Source: a virus
IMG/VR virus record: IMGVR_UViG_3300023231_000004
Coordinates: 1-64,000 of that record
Length of the DNA: 64,000 nucleotides
Reading direction: 5' to 3' (one strand)
In this document: in pieces, positions 26,658-35,492 of the stretch
How the letters are laid out: each line of letters opens with the position of its first letter
How positions within the stretch are numbered: position 1 is the first letter of the stretch
The notes under the pieces: model-generated
What the model was told of the DNA's origin: nothing
Database searches by the model: none
The model's input: only the letters and a program-made list of their open reading frames with translations
Position numbers and translations under genes: made by a program

Positions 26658-28793
26658 TTAGCTGAGCCAAAATGATTCAACATAGTGACCAATAACACTC
26701 CTACGGAATGCTTCTACGGGCATAGTGTCTATTGAAATGTCGTGCTCCTGAAAGGCCTCTGCTAGATCCTGAGGAACTCGTTTACCCCCAGAAATAACGG
26801 CATAAACCTCTTTCTTTCCTACTGGCTCCATAGGCTCCAGATTTGTGAATACTTCAACCTTTAGGTTCTCAAGTTGCTTAACTTGAGCCTTGGTTAATTG
26901 TCGTACTGTTTTCTTTTCGTTTGCACCCAAGAATGCTTTAGTCAAAACTTCGGAACTATTGTCCCAAGCCTCTTCTGACCAACGGATTAGCTCTGCCACA
27001 CCCGGCTTAGACTTAGGCTTAGCCTGTCTTTGTTTTCTAGGGGCACTATCCTTAGAATTCTTAGGTCTGCCGTTTGGCTTTCCATTGCCCTTGGGTGTTA
27101 GTTTCTTAGCACCACCGGGCTTTTTGCTTCCACCAGGACCAGCCGCAGGAGCAGGAGGTTTGGGCTCATTCTCATACTGAAACTTGAGCTTCTCCTTTTC
27201 TTCCTTGGTTGTTTTCTTCATGGTGTCATCGTCGAATTCCTTCTGTTTACCCATCTTTTCAAGCTCTTGAACATGTCGAGCATTGTGGAATGGACCGGCC
27301 TTATCAGGCATACCATCGCCCTCTCTTGCTGCAATTTCCCTCTTTAGACGTACTCTTTCAACAGTAGGAGTCTCTTTGAATCTCTCCAGTAGAGTCTCAT
27401 CACTGATGATATTACGGTCAGCTAGTTGAATAAGAAGATTCTTCTCAGCAGCCTCGTCAGAAAGGCTCATTTGGTCAAATACAACCTCTGGAGCGTATCT
27501 AAAGCCCATCGCCTTACGAACTTTCTCTACTTGTGCTTGCCAGAACTTGATTAACAAGTCTCGCCCATATTGTAGTCGTTCTACTAGCGTTTTAAGAGAA
27601 ATAAAGTTGTTAGTAAAGCCGCCACCATTGCCAGACATACCAGTAAGAGTAGGGGGCACTCCTAGTCCAGCATAGATAGAGTTCCATACTGAATTGTACT
27701 TCTCTGAGCCCAAGAACTTGTGGACTTCTGTATTAGATTCGGTAAACTTTAACTCTGGACCCCACACAAGCTCCATAGTGCCTCCGCCCTGGTTATTTGC
27801 CAGGATGTTACGCAGTCTATCAATACCCTCCTTAGTAGGAAGAATTTTGTGCTCAAAGTCTCCAAGTGTCCACAGTCTAATGTTAGAAATAGCACCATCA
27901 AGGGCCGACATGTCTGCCAGTTTCATCTTCTCTAGCATACCAACATCATCAATGATAGCGTGGATCATTGGGTCAGCCCATTGTTCCCAGTCGTCTTTCT
28001 TGTAGTGGAATACGCTTAGCCTGCCATTTTCTAATCTGACTTGGCCCTTGTTCTTATTGATCTGCTCTCGCATACCTTTGGGCAGCTTGTCGAATACAGA
28101 CTTGGGCATGTTGGCCGTTCTCTGGCTCTGAGAGTCAAAGGTTCCGAAGTGCCCACCAATCTTAGCCTTGCCACTAACGTTCAGATATAGATCGCCGTCA
28201 GCCTTGACATCCAAACTTAGAGGGTTAAAAAACGTATAAGCAAAAGGAATTCTGTCTTCTTTTGTTGGGTTCTTGACCTTGATGTCCCCAGCTAGGGCCT
28301 TCATGTACTTCCTAAGCCCCTCGTCTACGTCTGCATAAGATTCGTAAACTACGACTTGGCCCGATCTGTAGAGGTTATTAAGAAAACGTTCTGATCTCTC
28401 TTTTCCATTTACTTGCTTGAACCATTGCTGGAAGAAACTTTCGGCACTTTTGTCTCGGTGTACCAAAGAGACACCCTGACAAGCGAAATCGCCCATCAAA
28501 TCAATTACATTCCGAATCAATCCGACGTTCTTGTATGCGTTCACACAATCTCTAATCATGCGTCTCTTATCTTGAGAGACAGCCGAGTCTGGGCGAAAGG
28601 CTTCGTAATCCGACCTTCCGTAAGATGGCTTCGTGCTTATATTCTGTTGTTGTGGAGGAGCGTAACTCCTGTGTGACGCAGCACTTGAGCCTTTGTAGAC
28701 TCCAGTGTAGGAACCATTGTTCTCTTCGTGAATAGCCATAGCCTTCGCAGTGGAGCCATAGTTTTCACTCCAAGTAGTTTCGTTTTCTGTCAT
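26658..28793 (-). CDS. Portal protein
   Basis: 711 residues. The portal is the twelve-subunit ring for DNA passage. Position between TerL and protease-scaffold is standard, and the sequence has portal-like stretches: a helical clip/stem (DKRRMIRDCVNAYKNVGL), ERFLNNLYRSGQVVVY, and the GLGVPPTLTGMSGNGGGFTN loop with following helix. The C-terminal 200 residues are basic, Pro/Lys/Gly-rich (residues 530-600) and then a small alpha/beta domain. Residues about 301-365 are the segment that recurs at the start of the GDP-mannose dehydratase-like gene (33004-34362). Confidence 0.85.
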   Translation of the reverse strand: MTENETTWSENYGSTAKAMAIHEENNGSYTGVYKGSSAASHRSYAPPQQQNISTKPSYGRSDYEAFRPDSAVSQDKRRMIRDCVNAYKNVGLIRNVIDLMGDFACQGVSLVHRDKSAESFFQQWFKQVNGKERSERFLNNLYRSGQVVVYESYADVDEGLRKYMKALAGDIKVKNPTKEDRIPFAYTFFNPLSLDVKADGDLYLNVSGKAKIGGHFGTFDSQSQRTANMPKSVFDKLPKGMREQINKNKGQVRLENGRLSVFHYKKDDWEQWADPMIHAIIDDVGMLEKMKLADMSALDGAISNIRLWTLGDFEHKILPTKEGIDRLRNILANNQGGGTMELVWGPELKFTESNTEVHKFLGSEKYNSVWNSIYAGLGVPPTLTGMSGNGGGFTNNFISLKTLVERLQYGRDLLIKFWQAQVEKVRKAMGFRYAPEVVFDQMSLSDEAAEKNLLIQLADRNIISDETLLERFKETPTVERVRLKREIAAREGDGMPDKAGPFHNARHVQELEKMGKQKEFDDDTMKKTTKEEKEKLKFQYENEPKPPAPAAGPGGSKKPGGAKKLTPKGNGKPNGRPKNSKDSAPRKQRQAKPKSKPGVAELIRWSEEAWDNSSEVLTKAFLGANEKKTVRQLTKAQVKQLENLKVEVFTNLEPMEPVGKKEVYAVISGGKRVPQDLAEAFQEHDISIDTMPVEAFRRSVIGHYVESFWLS

Positions 28794-28837
28794 GTTGCCA
28801 CCAATTCTGCGTGTTTAAGTATTCGGATTACAGTTAG

Positions 28838-28846
28838 ATTATACAC
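28838..28846 (-). promoter_or_regulatory. Late-type promoter motif GTGTATAAT for portal
   Basis: Minus-strand GTGTATAAT 45 bases upstream of the portal start, back to back with the rightward promoter at 28861-28889. Confidence 0.65.
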
Positions 28847-28860
28847 ATTTAAGAAAAAAG

Positions 28861-28889
28861 TTGTCTTTCTACGTGTTTTCAGCTATAAT
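28861..28889 (+). promoter_or_regulatory. Rightward sigma70-type promoter for the lone plus-strand gene
   Basis: TTGTCT (28861-28866), 17-base spacer, TATAAT (28884-28889). It precedes the gene at 28940 and is divergent from the portal promoter. Confidence 0.6.
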
Positions 28890-28939
28890 AGAGTATGAGG
28901 GAACTTCCTCAGAACACAAACAATCAGATAGGAGTCACA

Positions 28940-29293
28940 ATGGCTAAGAAGAAGACCGCAATCAGAAAAGCAGCAGATCCACAAGAAAAAAACCTTAGTG
29001 TAGTTAGCGTAGAAGACGCGAAGAAGAAGGTCGGCGACATTGTCGTAGTTGGCAATGGCGACACTATGCAGCTACTTTGCAAAGCAAGTAGCGAAGAGCA
29101 GGGCTGGATGAAATCCGCCAAGGCTATGGAAATTAAGAGTGTTGGATGTCTCGTGCAATTTACCACTCAACAAAGAAACATCGACGGAACATACTCTGTT
29201 GCAGAGACTTCCTCGTTTCTCCCAGGTACTAAACTCAGACCAGACGTAAACGGCGGAATGAAAGTGGTGCCTCAAAACTACAATGGCGACTAA
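28940..29293 (+). CDS. Hypothetical protein, rightward gene within late block
   Basis: 117 residues from the ATG at 28940, chosen for its AGGAG ribosome site; an upstream ATG at 28895 lacks one. Basic Lys-rich start (AKKKTAIRKAADPQEK), then a small beta domain (VGDIVVVGNGDTMQLLCKASS) possibly SH3-like, with a Gln/Thr-rich middle. It is the only gene on this strand in the leftward block, has an early-type promoter, and its end overlaps the TerL end tail-to-tail by four bases. Function unknown. Confidence 0.7.
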   Translation: MAKKKTAIRKAADPQEKNLSVVSVEDAKKKVGDIVVVGNGDTMQLLCKASSEEQGWMKSAKAMEIKSVGCLVQFTTQQRNIDGTYSVAETSSFLPGTKLRPDVNGGMKVVPQNYNGD

Positions 29294-31338
29294 CCGTAAA
29301 CGTCTTTCATGCCCTGGGTGTACCAATTAGGCCCACTCATAAGCTGCCCCTTCTTCTCTTTCTTGGAGTAAGCTCTGGTATTAGCAAATCCTCCATAGGA
29401 GGCGTAGACCAATGGGGCTGGTGCCCTATCTAGCGTTCTACAAGCCATATTGGCCATTAGGAGGGCGGAATACCTGTCCTTCCTAATTCTGCTCTTCTTG
29501 CCAACGCCGATGATGACTTCCGGCGTGTCCCACTTATCTCTACCACTAGGCGTAGCGGTTATCTCAATAATGGACAGTTCATCTTTCAAGTCTTCAATGT
29601 CTAAGACTACGTCTTCCATGGTATCATAGGTTCTACCTGTAAGTTCGTCGTCTGTTAAGGACAATGCTAGGCTCGCACCATCATACTTAGGGAAGATAAG
29701 CATCTTGTCTTCAAAGTCTTTCTTTAGGCCGTGATTAGCTTCTGCATACCAGTCGTACTTGGCAAACTGGCACATCTCAAGGATATGTAGCCCCTGCTCG
29801 TCGTCAGTGTCCTTCTCGTCGTCTTCGTCGATAGTAGGCCAGATGGGCTGCTCACCCGGTTCAAGCTTGTCCTCGTCGTGCAGAGCCTCCATAATGGCGA
29901 TACCACCACCTTGGGCGTCCAAGGCGATGTGCTCGGTGTTAAATCGCTTCATCAAGTCCCTGATCTTTCTAGCACAGAATGCGTAATAATCGGTTTCTGT
30001 AGACCAGCCAGACTTCTTAAACTCTTTGTGTTGAGACCTATTTGTTGTCCAGCAATGCACAATCTTCCTATGGCTAAGGTTCCTTTCTAAGATTACAATG
30101 CTAAAGTTGTCATTCTCAGACGCAGGGTCAACGCCCATAACATAACGCTTTTTAGGGTCGCCCATAAGCATAGGCTCAAAAGAAATCTCTTTGCCTTCAT
30201 TTGCATGGTCCTTGATTACGTTTTCTGGAGAGGGTACGCAGGACTCGATAAGGCTTCTCTTGAAGAACCCCTGTGAGTCTCTAGTAAACACGGCTCCAAA
30301 TTCCATAGAGTAAATACCCTTGTGGACAGTGGCCTTAGATCTAGCAACTTGGTCAGCATCCATGAAGCCCTTAGGCAAAAGCTCGTAGGGCACTCTAATA
30401 ATAGAATATTGAGTCCAATCAAAAGTCTCTGGCACTTCTTCTCCATTAAAAATGTCGCTTAGTCTATTGGGGTGTCCTTTTGACTTGATTGTTTGTCTCC
30501 ATTTCTTCCAGTATTCAGCGAAATGATTAAATTCGTAATACGCCGTTCCAGACAGAATGATTTGGTTAGCAACAGCCTGCTTGCCTTCGATAATCTGTTC
30601 TTCTTCAAGTTCGATACCAAGATCTTTAGCCATAACCTCAGCAGCCAGCCGTCTAACGTTCTCAATAGGACTAGAGCTAACAGCCGCAAAGCCAGCAACA
30701 ACGTTTTCAAAAATGTCCCTAGGAATTGAAGCAAATTCGTCAGCAATAATATCATTAGCTCTTTGGCCTCTAATCTTTTGGCCATCTCCAAGGGGTAAAC
30801 AGGTGATAACGCTATCGTTAATCTTCATGACGCAACGGTCAACTTCTCTCTTAGGCCCTGAGCCCTCACTACATAGATCTCTAAGGAGCGGCGAATTACG
30901 CCAGATCGTCTCCATGTATTCAAACAGAACCTTGGACTGACGGAAAGCCGAACCTACAATCACGATCTTACGACCATTTAGCAGTAGTGCTCGGATAATG
31001 GCATATAAAGAAAGACCAAAAGACTTACCAAAACCACGACTAGCGATAAGCATGGGAAATTTACGTTTCCATAGTTCGTCAAGGAACAAACACTGCATGG
31101 GCAGCAGTTGGATATTCAGTAGCTCCTTACACATGAACGAGAAATACTCAGGGCGAGACATTAGATAGCTCAGCCTAAGGTGAAAGTCGTCCCTGTTTGG
31201 CTTAATAAAGTCAGTAGGATTAAAGAGTTCGTCGTCGTTGATCTCACCTAGCCCTAGCCAAGCTTCTTCAATCTTCTTTAGCTGAATCTCTAGTTGTTTC
31301 TCTTCGCTTTTCTTTAGTTGTTTTTTCTTTTTAGCCAT
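29290..31338 (-). CDS. Terminase large subunit
   Basis: 682 residues. DNA-packaging motor: an N-terminal ATPase with a Walker A-like motif ASRGFGKS (residues 99-106), Walker B-like DIIADEF near residue 200, and a C-terminal RNase H-like nuclease with VMGVDPASENDNFS and ALDAQGGGIAIME. These are the hallmarks of TerL. The N-terminus is highly basic. It lies upstream of portal, with the ClpP-like gene overlapping its start by eight bases. The identity is firm. Confidence 0.93.
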   Translation of the reverse strand: MAKKKKQLKKSEEKQLEIQLKKIEEAWLGLGEINDDELFNPTDFIKPNRDDFHLRLSYLMSRPEYFSFMCKELLNIQLLPMQCLFLDELWKRKFPMLIASRGFGKSFGLSLYAIIRALLLNGRKIVIVGSAFRQSKVLFEYMETIWRNSPLLRDLCSEGSGPKREVDRCVMKINDSVITCLPLGDGQKIRGQRANDIIADEFASIPRDIFENVVAGFAAVSSSPIENVRRLAAEVMAKDLGIELEEEQIIEGKQAVANQIILSGTAYYEFNHFAEYWKKWRQTIKSKGHPNRLSDIFNGEEVPETFDWTQYSIIRVPYELLPKGFMDADQVARSKATVHKGIYSMEFGAVFTRDSQGFFKRSLIESCVPSPENVIKDHANEGKEISFEPMLMGDPKKRYVMGVDPASENDNFSIVILERNLSHRKIVHCWTTNRSQHKEFKKSGWSTETDYYAFCARKIRDLMKRFNTEHIALDAQGGGIAIMEALHDEDKLEPGEQPIWPTIDEDDEKDTDDEQGLHILEMCQFAKYDWYAEANHGLKKDFEDKMLIFPKYDGASLALSLTDDELTGRTYDTMEDVVLDIEDLKDELSIIEITATPSGRDKWDTPEVIIGVGKKSRIRKDRYSALLMANMACRTLDRAPAPLVYASYGGFANTRAYSKKEKKGQLMSGPNWYTQGMKDVYG

Positions 31339-31984
31339 TGTATTTTAGTGCTGCGATATTAGGGTAGTCTGTTGATCCTAGGATTTCGTCTGCTAGTCCA
31401 TAATGAACAGCTTCCTCTGCGTTAAGATACCAGTCGCCCTCTTCCATTTTCTTTTGAACATATGTTGTTGCATACTTATGGGCGATGTCTGACTCGTATC
31501 TTTCTGTGAAATAGGGGCCGTACTGCATCTTGGATGCGTAGATCTCTATCATGTTCTTTGTTAGCTTGCCAGCGAAGCGAAAATATCTCTTATTGTTGGC
31601 GTGATTGCCTACAAAGGCCTCTGAGCCGTAGTGGCACATCATATAAGAGTTGGGCATCATAACCCTGAAATCTGCTGCTTGAGGGATAATACTACTCATA
31701 GAGCAGGCATATCCGTAGATCAAAACGGTAATGTAGGATTCTGCGAAAGTCATCGCGTCGTACATCGCCATCCCCTCTTCCCACTCTCCACCACCACCAG
31801 CATTTAGATGAATAAGGATAGGTCCAGGCTTGTGCTCTAGGGCACGCAGGTTTTTGATGAACATGGAACCAATCTTGTTCTCAATGTCGTCGTCTTCACT
31901 GTTGTTGTAATACCTGTGAACGAAAATCTCCCTATTCTTGTGGTCCACGGAAAAATTATTAAGATCTTCTAGCAGTTCTCTCAT
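31331..31984 (-). CDS. ClpP-like serine protease
   Basis: 217 residues. ClpP/crotonase fold: Gly-rich strand (HLNAGGGGEWEEGMAMYDA), catalytic Ser95 in YACSMSS, and His118 in MMCHYGS. Size fits ClpP (about 200). In some phages ClpP-like enzymes mature the prohead; here a separate S-x-E protease is fused to the scaffold, so this copy may act on host proteins or on another step. It overlaps TerL and the ERCC4 gene by a few bases, part of the packaging operon. The GGGG loop is unusual. Confidence 0.82.
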   Translation of the reverse strand: MRELLEDLNNFSVDHKNREIFVHRYYNNSEDDDIENKIGSMFIKNLRALEHKPGPILIHLNAGGGGEWEEGMAMYDAMTFAESYITVLIYGYACSMSSIIPQAADFRVMMPNSYMMCHYGSEAFVGNHANNKRYFRFAGKLTKNMIEIYASKMQYGPYFTERYESDIAHKYATTYVQKKMEEGDWYLNAEEAVHYGLADEILGSTDYPNIAALKYNG

Positions 31985-32484
31985 TATTTTACTTTTCCTA
32001 CTGTGTACTTCTCATGCAGCCTCTTGAATAGGCCGCTCAAGAACATAAAGGTGTTGTGCTTGTTTTCACAGAACACAACGTGAATGTCATTGTAGATCGC
32101 AAGCTCATTGAGAGACTTCATAAGATACTTTCCAGTGATCTTTAGGGTCTTCTTTTTAGCTTCTGGAATCCTGGTGCCCTCTGGGAATTTGAGAACATCG
32201 TCTAGCGTAAATTCGCATACTAGGAACTTATGTTCAAATGGCTCCATTCTCTTGACTTCTGCCATGAAGGCGTGTTTCTTCTGTCCCAGGTTAATGGCGA
32301 TCTCTTCAACAGACGCTTTTCTCTCAATGCAGATCTTGTCTTCAAGGCCTTTAATGGTATAGTCGCCTGTGTCTAGCTTCTCAGTAATCATTCCCTCGCA
32401 CTGGTCGTAGGGGCCGAAGAACAAACCTTGTTGCTCTCTAGTGTCTTGAATGATTGTGTATTTTGGCTTACTTGCTTTTGCCAT
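31984..32484 (-). CDS. ERCC4-type nuclease domain protein
   Basis: 166 residues from the ATG at 32484 (an upstream ATG at 32499 overlaps the HNH gene more). ERCC4/XPF-like nuclease core: DTREQ near residue 15, GDYTIK, then CIERKASVEE, matching the D...GDY...ERKxxx(D/E) pattern. Such enzymes cut branched DNA; in phages they are thought to resolve intermediates before packaging. It overlaps the HNH gene and is directly upstream of the protease and TerL. Confidence 0.82.
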   Translation of the reverse strand: MAKASKPKYTIIQDTREQQGLFFGPYDQCEGMITEKLDTGDYTIKGLEDKICIERKASVEEIAINLGQKKHAFMAEVKRMEPFEHKFLVCEFTLDDVLKFPEGTRIPEAKKKTLKITGKYLMKSLNELAIYNDIHVVFCENKHNTFMFLSGLFKRLHEKYTVGKVK

Positions 32485-32746
32485 TGTTCTTTCTCGCAAT
32501 TGCTAGGAAGACTCGCTGATAATGAGTCTCTTTTTTTGAAATTGAGTCATGACACTTCCTACAGAGAGTAAGGCCATTTCCAGGGTCGAACCTCATGGAT
32601 GAGGCTCTTGCCCACGTTATGATATGGTGAGCCTTCAAAGCTTTCTTCGAGTTACAGCCGGGCATTTGGCATACCCAGCCGTCTCTCTTCTTGACTGCCA
32701 TCCTCCAAGCTTTGTATTGAGGATCGTCCCAGTCTCTTTTAGTCAT
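32468..32746 (-). CDS. HNH endonuclease
   Basis: 92 residues with a typical HNH/zinc arrangement: CQMPGC, AHHIITWA, DPGNGLTLCRKCHD. HNH proteins next to terminase often assist DNA cutting during packaging. It overlaps its neighbours on both sides by a few bases, so it is part of the same operon. Its small size argues against an intron-homing enzyme. Confidence 0.9.
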   Translation of the reverse strand: MTKRDWDDPQYKAWRMAVKKRDGWVCQMPGCNSKKALKAHHIITWARASSMRFDPGNGLTLCRKCHDSISKKETHYQRVFLAIARKNNGKSK

Positions 32747-33035
32747 TTGCTTCCTCTAGGTTTTTGATGGAAACTATGTTCTTTACGTCTCGAACAATGG
32801 GCTCTGGAACATCTTGGTCTCTAAGTAGTGAAATTAGATTTTTCATAGACAAGAAACAGGCGTCGTCAGGGCTCTTGGCGGTCATACTAAACTGACACAC
32901 GTAAATTTTCTTCTTGTCTTTGTCGATTGAAGGAATGGGCTTGTATTCACGAAGCATGTAGGGCTTTAGTGCCTGATACACTTTCGTGAAATTCATGGTC
33001 ACGTTATACTTTTTCATTTGCTTGGTCGATGTCAT
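32739..33035 (-). CDS. Hypothetical protein
   Basis: 98 residues if started at 33035, or 92 from the ATG at 33017 (KKYNVTMNFTKV), which avoids some overlap with the dehydratase end. Lys-rich, with the strand pattern IYVCQFSMTAKSPDDA that recalls small nucleic-acid-binding folds. Unknown family; overlaps HNH by eight bases. Confidence 0.6.
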   Translation of the reverse strand: MTSTKQMKKYNVTMNFTKVYQALKPYMLREYKPIPSIDKDKKKIYVCQFSMTAKSPDDACFLSMKNLISLLRDQDVPEPIVRDVKNIVSIKNLEEAND

Positions 33036-34362
33036 AATTAACCATCTCCTTGACTAAGTCGTCGAAGCTGTATTCTCTTTTCCAGTTTAGTTTTTCCCTT
33101 GCCTTTGAACATTTACCTAATAGAAAGTCAACTTCGGCGGGTCTATAAAATACTGGGTCAATAACCACGTAGTTATTCCAGTCTGGGATATTGATGCAGC
33201 CAAAGGCCACATCTAGGAAGTCCCCAACGGACCTCGTCTCTTCTGTACAGATGACATAGTCATCAGGGTCGTCTTGTTGTAGCATCAGGTGCATGGCCTT
33301 AACATAGTCCTTGGCGTGGCCCCAATCTCTCTTTGCTTCTAAGTTGCCCAACCTCAGCTTGGAGATTCGTCTGCAATTAGGTGCAATAATATGGTCTTCT
33401 GAGAATGTAAGTTCAACTTCGTCTGCGTCTTGGCCTTCAAACCATCTATCAAACTCTGCAACCCACTTCGTAATCTTCTTTGTAACGAAGTTCTCGCCCC
33501 TTCTAGGGCCTTCGTGGTTGAATAGGATGCCAGCACTCGCATGAATGCCGTAGGCCTCTCTATAGAGCCTCACAGACATGTGGGCGGCACACTTGGCGAT
33601 AGCGTAAGGGCTTTGTGGCAAGTGCTTCGTGTTTTCGTCTTGGTACTTCTTAGACATCCTGGTTCCGCCGTAAGGTTGTCCATTGGAGTGTATTCCGTCG
33701 TATGCTTCTGTTTCGTAGTCATAATTCGCCCCAAACATCTCACTACTAGACGCTTGATAGAACTTGACGTGTGTCATCTTCAAGTCAACAAGGCACTGGA
33801 GGATGTTCATACAGCCTTTGCCAGTAATATCCCATGTGACTCCTGGTTGCTTAAACGATTCCCCCACATGGGACTGGGCGGCAAGGTTATAGACTTCATC
33901 TACATTTCCGATATTGCTAAAAATGCGAACCAAGCTGGCATAGTCCGTCAAGTCTCCGCTCACCATCGAGAAGTTGGCCTCATCCGAGAGGTGTTTCACT
34001 CGCCACTCGTTATTAGTCGAGCTTCGCCTTTTTACTCCGACTACTTTGTACCCCTTCTCTAGTAGTAGATCCGCAAGATGTGAACCGTCCATACCAGTAA
34101 CGCCGAAAATCAAAGCTACCTTCTTTCTCGATTCTAACAGAGGGAAGTGCTCTTCTAAAACACTGATAGAGTCTAAAGATTCGTAGGATGAATTGTCTGT
34201 AGTGGTCAGTGTTACTTCTGGACCCCAAACAATGTTCTCTACATCCTTGTCTGACTTCTCTACTCTATCAAGTTCTTTCTTGAAGGCTTGAACTCCCTCT
34301 TTGGTTGGCAGAATCTTGTGTTCCAGGTTGCCTAGTGTCCAAAGTCTAATTTTGTTTGTCAT
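33004..34362 (-). CDS. gmd: GDP-mannose 4,6-dehydratase with portal-like N-terminal extension
   Basis: 452 residues. From about residue 80 it is a short-chain dehydrogenase: GVTGMDGSHLA (NADP-binding Gly motif), SSSEMFG and the YAIAK catalytic Tyr/Lys, with a good match to GDP-mannose 4,6-dehydratase, which makes GDP-4-keto-6-deoxymannose. The first 60 residues (IRLWTLG, EHKILPTKEG, then WGPE) repeat portal residues 301-365 at 17 of 20 identical positions in the best stretch. So the gene looks like a dehydratase inserted behind a piece of a portal copy. No other step of this pathway is in the window. It lies in the packaging operon. Confidence 0.88.
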   Translation of the reverse strand: MTNKIRLWTLGNLEHKILPTKEGVQAFKKELDRVEKSDKDVENIVWGPEVTLTTTDNSSYESLDSISVLEEHFPLLESRKKVALIFGVTGMDGSHLADLLLEKGYKVVGVKRRSSTNNEWRVKHLSDEANFSMVSGDLTDYASLVRIFSNIGNVDEVYNLAAQSHVGESFKQPGVTWDITGKGCMNILQCLVDLKMTHVKFYQASSSEMFGANYDYETEAYDGIHSNGQPYGGTRMSKKYQDENTKHLPQSPYAIAKCAAHMSVRLYREAYGIHASAGILFNHEGPRRGENFVTKKITKWVAEFDRWFEGQDADEVELTFSEDHIIAPNCRRISKLRLGNLEAKRDWGHAKDYVKAMHLMLQQDDPDDYVICTEETRSVGDFLDVAFGCINIPDWNNYVVIDPVFYRPAEVDFLLGKCSKAREKLNWKREYSFDDLVKEMVNYDIDQANEKV

Positions 34363-34479
34363 AAATTCCTCTAATCTTGTCCAAAATGTTGTTCTTGTCG
34401 TGTTTCAGGTTGGCACAAAGCGTACCAGCGATTATTTGAGGCTCTGTTGTATAAACGTCGCCTTTTACTCCGTAGTAAA

Positions 34480-34677
34480 TTAAGTAGCTTGCTTGACAGT
34501 TGCTTGGCCATTGACCACTCTAACTACACAGAAGTCAAAATACTCCTTAGTAGTGCCCGCCACACACTTGCCCACAACTTCTTCGCCGCCTAGCTCAATT
34601 GTGATGTCATATCTAAACCATTTGCCAGTATATGTGCCGTCTGGAACCTCAACTGGGAATGTTACTAGGTCTCCCAT
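34480..34677 (-). CDS. Small hypothetical protein
   Basis: 65 residues, acidic/beta-like. It starts next to the end of the terminase small-subunit candidate (TAATG-type overlap). An open frame of about 46 codons in the -1 frame continues beyond its stop (to 34346), so the protein may once have been longer. Function unknown. Confidence 0.5.
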   Translation of the reverse strand: MGDLVTFPVEVPDGTYTGKWFRYDITIELGGEEVVGKCVAGTTKEYFDFCVVRVVNGQATVKQAT

Positions 34678-35492
34678 TATTTATCTCCTTCGTTCTTGTC
34701 TTCAAAGACTGATTCATGGTTTAAAAATGGCTGATCTACCATACCATCCTCATATTTGTGGTATTTGGAAAGTCTAGCCTTCTCTCCCTCCATGGCTAGC
34801 CTCATTTTCTCCATTTCTACACCAAAAGCCTTCAACTTGTCAGGGTTTTGCAGTAGGTGGGCAACCCACGAGCCGAATGACTCTCTTGAGTCCTCTAATC
34901 TTTTGATTCTTTGCTCTCTAGTGCCCTTCATTTCTTTCAGCATGGAAGACTTTTTTGTTTGGAGGTCTCTGTAGTCCTTATTTAGTGCCTCTTGTGAAGC
35001 CCTGAGTGCCCCAATCTGTCTTTCCATGTTTAGAATACGCTCAAAGTCCCTAGTTTCATCACTTAGGTTGTATTCGTTCTCTACTTCTAGCTCGACTCTG
35101 TTAATCGCCCTAATGTTATCCTTATTGGACTTCAAACATCTGTTCATCAGAAGCTCAATCTTGATGACGTCTACGATCTGAATTTCCTCAGTAGGCAAAA
35201 CGTCGTTATTGAACTGGGCTACAATCCTAGACCAGTGATACCCGAACAGTTCTAGCTCTTCGTCGTCAAATTGAGCCTTCAATTCGTAATAGTAAGGCCT
35301 ATCCCTAAGCTGATACTCCGCTTGCTCGTGTGCAGTGACGCCTACATTGTATTTCTTCTTGATGTAGTCTTCAACACTGGCCGGATTCCTGTTAAGGCTG
35401 GCCCCAATCTCTTCTGGCGTCAAAACTTCTAAGTTCTCTTGGATGAACTCATCTTCTTTATTACTAATACGCCCTTTCTTTAGTCCGCTCAT
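34677..35492 (-). CDS. Possible terminase small subunit
   Basis: 271 residues. An N-terminal helix-turn-helix-like segment (LTPEEIGASLNRNPASVEDYI) is followed by a long helical, coiled-coil region and a charged C-terminus. The order DNA-binding head then oligomerisation coil resembles small terminase subunits, but TerL is four genes away. It overlaps its neighbours by one to four bases. A different DNA-binding role is possible. Confidence 0.5.
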   Translation of the reverse strand: MSGLKKGRISNKEDEFIQENLEVLTPEEIGASLNRNPASVEDYIKKKYNVGVTAHEQAEYQLRDRPYYYELKAQFDDEELELFGYHWSRIVAQFNNDVLPTEEIQIVDVIKIELLMNRCLKSNKDNIRAINRVELEVENEYNLSDETRDFERILNMERQIGALRASQEALNKDYRDLQTKKSSMLKEMKGTREQRIKRLEDSRESFGSWVAHLLQNPDKLKAFGVEMEKMRLAMEGEKARLSKYHKYEDGMVDQPFLNHESVFEDKNEGDK

